Below are positions 5,813 through 9,278 of a stretch of DNA of 9,278 bases, one piece after another. This DNA comes from an uncultured Bacilli bacterium. Its GTDB lineage: Bacteria > Bacillota_I > Bacilli_A > RF39 > UBA660. A model generated the notes under the pieces. It saw only the letters and a program-made list of their open reading frames with translations, ran no database searches and had not been told where the DNA came from. The stretch lies in contig CALVXT010000045.1 of assembly GCA_944371545.1 (NCBI GenBank), positions 1-9,278 of the forward strand, read 5' to 3'. Position numbers and translations under genes: made by a program. Numbering within the stretch: position 1 is the first letter of the stretch; the number at the start of each line of letters is the position of its first letter.

Positions 5813-7005
5813 ATAATTGTATATCCATCACATTCTAAAACTTCTTTTTGATGTTTAAAATTTTTATTCCGATAAGCAATTTTTACAATTTTTCCCGCGC
5901 TTCTCTCTTCTTGTATTTTTTTAAAAACTTCTTTATCTTTATTTTCAATAATATATACAATCTTTTCTTTTGTTTGAGGAACTTTAAAACCACGTTCTTT
6001 TAAAATCAACAGAAGTCTTTCAAATCCGATTGAAAAACCGGCGGCAGGAACAGAAATATTAGCATATTTTTCAACCATTTTATCGTAACGTCCTCCACCA
6101 CCAATTGAAGAAGCTAAATCTTCAACACAAATTTCAAAAATTGGACCTGTATAATAACTCATTCCTCGTACTAAAGTTGGATCAAAAACTAGATTAGCTT
6201 CTACATTTTGAGAAACAATAGCCATAATCTCTTTTAAATTCTCTACGACATCCTTATCCATTTGAAATTCTGCACAAAAACTTTCTATATTTTGAAAATC
6301 TTTTTTAAAAAATTGCAAATACTTTCTAACTTTTTCTTCTTCAAAACCATTACGAACTAATTCTTCAAAAACACCATCAAAACCAATTTTATCAAGTTTA
6401 TCTAAAGAAATTAAAATTTCATCTGTTTTTTCAATTGGCAGTTCTGCCCATTTTACCATTGTAGTTAAAATACGACGATCATTTATTTTAATTTGAAAAT
6501 TTTGAAAATTCAATTTCTTTAAAAATGTTGTAACTGCAGTAATAAGTTCAATTTCAGCCAAATTAGTTTTTTCACCAAAAATATCCAAATCACATTGCAT
6601 AAATTCTCGATATCTTCCCTTTTGAGGCCGGTCTGCCCGCCAAACAAAACCTGTTTGAAAAGATCTAAAAGGCTGATTTAATTCATTCATATTGTTTGCG
6701 TAAAATCTCGATAAAGGAACAGTCAAATCATAACGTAAACCACTATCCACTAAATCACTTTGATCTTTTATATTTTCTAAATTTAATTTTTCTCCTCTTT
6801 TTAAAATTTTAAAAATTAGCTTCTCATTTTCACCACCTTGATTACTAGTTAAGTTTTCAATGTGTTCAAGACAAGGTGCGCCAATAATTTCAAATCCAAA
6901 AGATGCATAAGTTTCTTTCATAATCTGTAAGACATACTCACGTAAAGCCATATCTTCAGGAAGAAAATCTCTTGTACCCTTAATCGGTGTTTTAATAAAA
7001 CTCAT
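5803..7005 (-). CDS. hisS: Histidine--tRNA ligase, LRYDLTVP type with short C-terminal domain
   Basis: A class II aminoacyl-tRNA synthetase that charges tRNA-His in the cytoplasm using ATP and histidine. It has 400 residues. Landmarks are IKGTRDFLPEDM (8-19), LRYDLTVP (90-97), motif 2 FVWRADRPQKGRYREFMQCD (120-139), the histidine motif LVRGMSYYTGPIFE (278-291), GGGGRYD (302-308) and motif 3 AAGFSIGFERL (321-331). The LRYDLTVP form is that of the eukaryote-like branch; the common bacterial form has LRPEGTA. The usual Asp in LVRGLDYY is Ser283 here. After motif 3 only about 70 residues remain. The C-terminal anticodon-binding domain is normally nearer 90 or more, so it seems to lack its last strands. 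The ATG (7003-7005) overlaps the upstream stop as TAATG, with AGAGG about 9 nt before, so translation is probably coupled. No T-box leader is apparent. aspS, a frequent downstream partner in Bacilli, is absent. Confidence 0.96.
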   Translation of the reverse strand: MSFIKTPIKGTRDFLPEDMALREYVLQIMKETYASFGFEIIGAPCLEHIENLTSNQGGENEKLIFKILKRGEKLNLENIKDQSDLVDSGLRYDLTVPLSRFYANNMNELNQPFRSFQTGFVWRADRPQKGRYREFMQCDLDIFGEKTNLAEIELITAVTTFLKKLNFQNFQIKINDRRILTTMVKWAELPIEKTDEILISLDKLDKIGFDGVFEELVRNGFEEEKVRKYLQFFKKDFQNIESFCAEFQMDKDVVENLKEIMAIVSQNVEANLVFDPTLVRGMSYYTGPIFEICVEDLASSIGGGGRYDKMVEKYANISVPAAGFSIGFERLLLILKERGFKVPQTKEKIVYIIENKDKEVFKKIQEERSAGKIVKIAYRNKNFKHQKEVLECDGYTIIEW

Positions 7006-7529
7006 TATTTTTTCCTCTTTTCTAATCTACGTATCAAAGCTTGATCTTGTAAAGATAAAGGAATCCCATATTCCATTTTTTGATTAACAACGATGGTCTC
7101 TGTATTCATACATGTAACCCATGATCCACTAGCAGTATCTCTTATATCAACCGATGAATAATAAGCTGGAATAACTATTTCTTCTTCTCTTAGAACAAAC
7201 TTTTCCACAAAATGATTTGCAGGCCCATAAATTTGATAAGAAAGATATAACTGCTTTAAAAATTCCAACTGAGTCCGATAAAAAACTTTTTGTAATCGAG
7301 AAGTTAAAAACATATTTTTCAGATTATCTTCACTTACAGATCTACTAGACAAAACAAACCTATGTATATTTTCATTTTTTTCATCCCGGTGTAATTCAAC
7401 AAAAGAATTATTCACAAATAAATCAGTATCATCATAATACTTTGTTTGCAATTTTAAATAGCCATCATTACTAAAAGAAATAATATCTTCACCCGGATTC
7501 AAATAAATTTTATCTTTTGTAAAATACAT
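7005..7529 (-). CDS. Unknown 174-aa protein, first gene of the hisS operon
   Basis: I do not recognise this family. It is soluble by appearance, with no signal peptide or membrane helix. The first 60 residues alternate hydrophobic and charged residues (KDKIYLNPGEDIISFSNDGY) and look like beta strands. Residues about 65-110 look helical (LQKVFYRTQLEFLKQLYLSY). Residues about 112-150 return to strands (EEEIVIPAYYSS, GSWVTCMNTETIVVNQ), and the tail is basic and helical (ALIRRLEKRKK). The ATG start at 7527-7529 has a strong GGAGGT site (7536-7541) 6 nt upstream. The TAA stop shares one base with the hisS ATG, so the two genes are cotranscribed and probably coupled. That linkage could mean a role with HisRS or in translation, or simply control of hisS expression; this is inference only. 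Confidence 0.75.
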   Translation of the reverse strand: MYFTKDKIYLNPGEDIISFSNDGYLKLQTKYYDDTDLFVNNSFVELHRDEKNENIHRFVLSSRSVSEDNLKNMFLTSRLQKVFYRTQLEFLKQLYLSYQIYGPANHFVEKFVLREEEIVIPAYYSSVDIRDTASGSWVTCMNTETIVVNQKMEYGIPLSLQDQALIRRLEKRKK

Positions 7530-7601
7530 ACTTATACCTCCAATAATACAAAACTTTTAATAAATAAAAATAAAATAAACATAAAATCGTTTTCAATATT
7601 T

Positions 7602-7631
7602 ACTATATCATACGTCAGACATTGTTCGCAA
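7602..7631 (-). promoter_or_regulatory. Candidate promoter of the 174-aa/hisS operon
   Basis: On the minus strand TTGCGA (7626-7631) and TATAGT (7602-7607) are separated by 18 bp. The -35 matches consensus at four of six positions and the -10 at five. The predicted start near 7595 leaves a leader of about 65 nt with no terminator or T-box visible. Confidence 0.35.
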
Positions 7632-8064
7632 CCTAACTTCATTTAATTTTTTTATAAAAAAAATCAAAACCCTCCATAAATATAGCATAATATCTACTTA
7701 ATGAAAGCGAAGACTACAAGGCATTGCCGTTCTCTTCCATTTAATAAAGTGATTTTGATATAAATCATCATAGAACAAAATAAAGACAAAATCAATGAAT
7801 TTTAAAGACTGGACCAGACTAATCATAAATAGTCATTTATTAAACCTACAAAGTTATAGACATTTTTTAAATTATCCAATTCAAAATGATGTAAAATCAG
7901 TTGATTTTAATAAATATGCTGTTATCCACAATGTTCTGTTTTAAAGAATAAAATTCAATCTGAAACTTTTTCAAGCTTCTTCCAAAATACTGCATAACTA
8001 AGCATAGAATGTAACACAAACATGCATTTACCAATAGCAAATCATGGATAATTGTATTGTATAT
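7632..8064. other. Long spacer without a convincing gene, possibly decayed coding DNA
   Basis: About 430 bp between the hisS operon promoter and the hsp20 terminator. I find no RNA gene or recognised element. A less AT-rich patch at about 7706-7738 includes GGCATTGCC, a tiny inverted repeat. On the plus strand a 49-codon frame (ATG 7795 to TAA 7944, MNFKDWTRLIINSHLLNLQS and on) and short frames at 7701 and from about 7947 read like ordinary protein but are broken by stops and lack ribosome sites. They may be remnants of a dead gene or mobile element, or chance. A minus-strand frame at 7897-8082 starts at TTG inside the hsp20 terminator and is not credible. Confidence 0.4.
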
Positions 8065-8091
8065 AAAAAAATAAGAAGACAATTTATCTTC
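8065..8091 (-). terminator. Intrinsic terminator of hsp20
   Basis: On the minus strand GAAGAT (8086-8091) pairs with GTCTTC (8075-8080), with one G-U pair, across a 5-nt loop. It is followed by TTATTTTTTT (8065-8074). It begins one base after the hsp20 TAG stop (8092-8094). Confidence 0.75.
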
Positions 8092-8481
8092 CTATTTTAC
8101 TTCAATATATTTTCTAGTATCTTTTTCCTCTTTTTTAGGAATAACTACAGAAAGTGTTCCATGATCAAATGATGCTTCAATATTCTCTTCGTCAATATCA
8201 CCTAAGTAAAAACTTCTTTGATATTTGCCATAAACTCTTTCACGACGAATATATTTCTTTTCTTCTTTTTCTTCTTCAGAATCACTCTTTTCTGCAGTAA
8301 TCGTTAAATTTCCTTGATTACATTCAATTTTAATTTCATCTTTTTTGAATCCGGGAATATCCATTTCAATATGATATTTTTGATCTTTTTCATAAATATC
8401 ACATCTCATTTTATTTTCATCTCCTTCAAAAAAGTTATTAAATAAATCATCTAAATAATAATTTCTAGGTACTAATTTCAT
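8092..8481 (-). CDS. hsp20: Hsp20/alpha-crystallin small heat-shock protein
   Basis: An ATP-independent holdase chaperone that binds unfolding proteins in the cytoplasm and forms large oligomers. It has 129 residues, slightly short for the family (usually about 140-150). The N-terminus is short (MKLVPRNYYLDDLFNNFF). The alpha-crystallin domain runs from about residue 25 to 117: MRCDIYEKDQKYHIEMDIPG, then a Glu/Lys-rich loop, then RRERVYGKYQRSFYLGD, and the family signature ASFDHGTLSVVIPK (103-116). The C-terminal IEV (126-128) is the I-x-I/V anchor used in oligomer assembly. I choose ATG 8479-8481 because AAGGA (8491-8495) is 9 nt upstream; an in-frame ATG at 8508 lies before the ribosome site and inside the -10 region. 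It is a single-gene unit with its own terminator. A CIRCE element over its promoter indicates heat-shock control by the HrcA repressor, whose gene is not in the window. Confidence 0.95.
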   Translation of the reverse strand: MKLVPRNYYLDDLFNNFFEGDENKMRCDIYEKDQKYHIEMDIPGFKKDEIKIECNQGNLTITAEKSDSEEEKEEKKYIRRERVYGKYQRSFYLGDIDEENIEASFDHGTLSVVIPKKEEKDTRKYIEVK

Positions 8482-8506
8482 CTTTATCATTCCTTTCACA
8501 ATTATC

Positions 8507-8534
8507 ATTATACTCTTTTTTTAGCACTTGTCAA
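8507..8534 (-). promoter_or_regulatory. Consensus promoter of hsp20
   Basis: On the minus strand TTGACA is at 8529-8534 and TATAAT at 8507-8512, both perfect, with a 16-bp spacer. The predicted start is near 8500, so the leader is about 19 nt and includes the AAGGA ribosome site. The -35 box lies in the middle of the CIRCE element. Confidence 0.85.
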
Positions 8535-8547
8535 GTGCAAGTGCTAA
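8521..8547. promoter_or_regulatory. CIRCE operator (HrcA binding site)
   Basis: TTAGCACTT (8521-8529), a 9-bp spacer, and AAGTGCTAA (8539-8547) form a perfect inverted repeat. The CIRCE consensus is TTAGCACTC-N9-GAGTGCTAA; only the innermost base pair of the arms differs, symmetrically. HrcA bound here would cover the -35 box of hsp20 and repress it until heat shock. Confidence 0.93.
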
Positions 8548-8575
8548 TTTTTTAAAATTTTTAAAATTTTTTAGT
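8548..8575 (-). promoter_or_regulatory. AT-tract upstream of hsp20 promoter, possible UP element
   Basis: Phased T and A runs (two copies of ttaaaatttt at 8552-8561 and 8561-8570) lie directly upstream of the -35 box. Such tracts can bind the RNA polymerase alpha subunit and raise promoter strength. AT-rich spacers are common in this genome, so this is tentative. Confidence 0.3.
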
Positions 8576-8605
8576 ACCTTTTTATTTTAAACATATTCTT
8601 TTTAA

Positions 8606-9274
8606 TTATACAGGAACTGCATATAAAACAATTTCAGTTGGAAATATTGGCCCTCCATAATATCTTAAATAATATTTATAATGAATTTCTAAACTATTTA
8701 TATATTTCCAAATTCTTAAAAAATCATCATAACCATGGTATATAGAAATAATGAGCGTTGGATGATCTTCTATCAAATGTTTCTCACTCCCCTTTAAAGC
8801 ATGAATTTCTGATCCTTCTATATCCATTTTTAAAATAGTGATTTTTTCTTTAATATCCTCATCTAGTGTTGTAATAAGTAAATCTCCTTCTTCTTCATTT
8901 AAAACTTGATTAGAAGAAGTGCTAATCTCATGAGCAATTATTGAACCATTTCCTACAAAGTCCATAACTGCTTTTTTAGCATAAATAATTCTTGAATAAG
9001 AATACAAATTTTCTTTTAAAGCATGCATACTATCATCAGTTATTTCATAAGCATAAATTTTTTTATAACTTTCATCACCATAAGTATTTATAAACTCTTC
9101 AATTGTATCACCAGTATAAGCTCCTAAATCAACAAAAACTTCATTTTTACAAATTGGAATGATATCTAAATCAAAGTAGTGAGAAAAATATTTTTCAATA
9201 ACTTCACCTCGTATAATGTAGTTAAGATATTTTTTAACTACATTTTCTATATTTAGATTTTTGTTAAGAGATAT
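8606..9274 (-). pseudogene. FkbM-family SAM-dependent methyltransferase, 5' end broken
   Basis: The reading frame encodes a FkbM-type methyltransferase, a family that O-methylates sugars and other small groups, often in surface polysaccharide or natural-product clusters. Landmarks in order are YFDLDIIP, the SAM-binding motif EVFVDLGAYTGDTIEE (encoded around 9095-9142), IYAYEITDD, ILKMDIEGSEIHALKG, HPTLIISIYHGYDDFLRIW, YYLRYYGGPIFPTEIVLYAV and the TAA stop at 8606-8608. The first in-frame ATG is at 9026-9028, after the SAM motif, so a protein started there would lack its cofactor site. Upstream the frame stays open to 9274, with no ATG, GTG or TTG, and meets an in-frame TAG at 9275-9277. Relatives have more residues before this point. 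The gene is therefore probably disrupted by a nonsense change, or there is a sequence error at the window edge. Readthrough is unlikely, since TAG ends hsp20 nearby. Confidence 0.75.
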
Positions 9275-9278
9275 CTAT

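Noticed and set aside
7530..7800. T-box riboswitch before the hisS operon
   Set aside because: I looked on the minus strand for the conserved AGGGTGGNACCGCG core and a terminator/antiterminator pair and found neither.
7897..8082. 61-codon minus-strand frame after hsp20
   Set aside because: It begins at TTG within the hsp20 terminator hairpin, has no ribosome site and no recognisable domain.
8482..8508. Upstream ATG extension of hsp20
   Set aside because: The start at 8508 lies in the -10 region and the added residues precede the AAGGA site that serves ATG 8481.
8548..8605. Terminator for the FkbM gene
   Set aside because: The stretch has A and T runs but no GC-containing stem next to a U-run. 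The CIRCE palindrome is better explained as an operator.
1..9278. Alternative genetic code (TGA as Trp)
   Set aside because: Complete genes end at TGA at expected lengths and Trp is encoded by TGG at conserved positions such as WWSHDIGG.

Overview
The window is strongly AT-rich bacterial DNA. Coding is dense, spacers are mostly short, and translation fits the standard bacterial code: TGA is a real stop (for example at 1261-1263 and 34-36) and tryptophan is TGG. Shine-Dalgarno sites of the AGGAGG type, TTGACA/TATAAT promoters, a CIRCE operator and short hairpin-plus-U terminators point to a low-GC member of the Bacillota. An uncultured gut-type Bacilli/Erysipelotrichia relative is my guess. 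The standard code argues against Mycoplasma proper. The lineage is inference.

Layout from left to right. At 12-64 two near-identical 19-bp repeats resemble the end of an insertion sequence and supply the last codons of a 391-residue unknown protein (34-1209, minus). That protein has a long C-terminal coiled coil and a perfect consensus promoter of its own. Next on the minus strand is a GH31 glycosidase-like protein (1261-3654) that keeps the nucleophile Asp but has Lys where the catalytic acid/base Asp is expected. It is followed by a tail-anchored protein (3715-4437) that looks like a zinc peptidase with both histidines of HExxH changed to Arg. Divergent from that is a plus-strand radical SAM enzyme of the YtqA/MnmL type (4509-5420), a probable tRNA wobble-uridine modification enzyme. 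It converges on a small exported protein (5412-5747, minus). The two stop codons overlap inside one hairpin.

A two-gene minus-strand operon follows: an unknown 174-residue protein (7005-7529) coupled by a TAATG overlap to hisS (5803-7005), ending in a good terminator. The histidyl-tRNA synthetase is of the LRYDLTVP type and has a short C-terminal domain. The stretch 7530-8064 holds a candidate promoter and otherwise no convincing gene. Then comes an Hsp20 small heat-shock gene (8092-8481, minus) with a consensus promoter covered by a CIRCE element and a terminator. The right edge holds an FkbM-family methyltransferase (8606-9274, minus) whose frame has no usable start codon and is closed upstream by an in-frame TAG, so it looks broken.

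The genes do not form one pathway. Housekeeping functions (tRNA charging, tRNA modification, proteostasis) alternate with accessory or decaying genes at both edges. The most notable points are the Lys-for-Asp GH31, the RExxR pseudo-peptidase, the CIRCE-controlled hsp20, and the insertion-sequence-derived C-terminus of the first gene. I found no CRISPR array, rRNA, tRNA or clear new multi-gene system.
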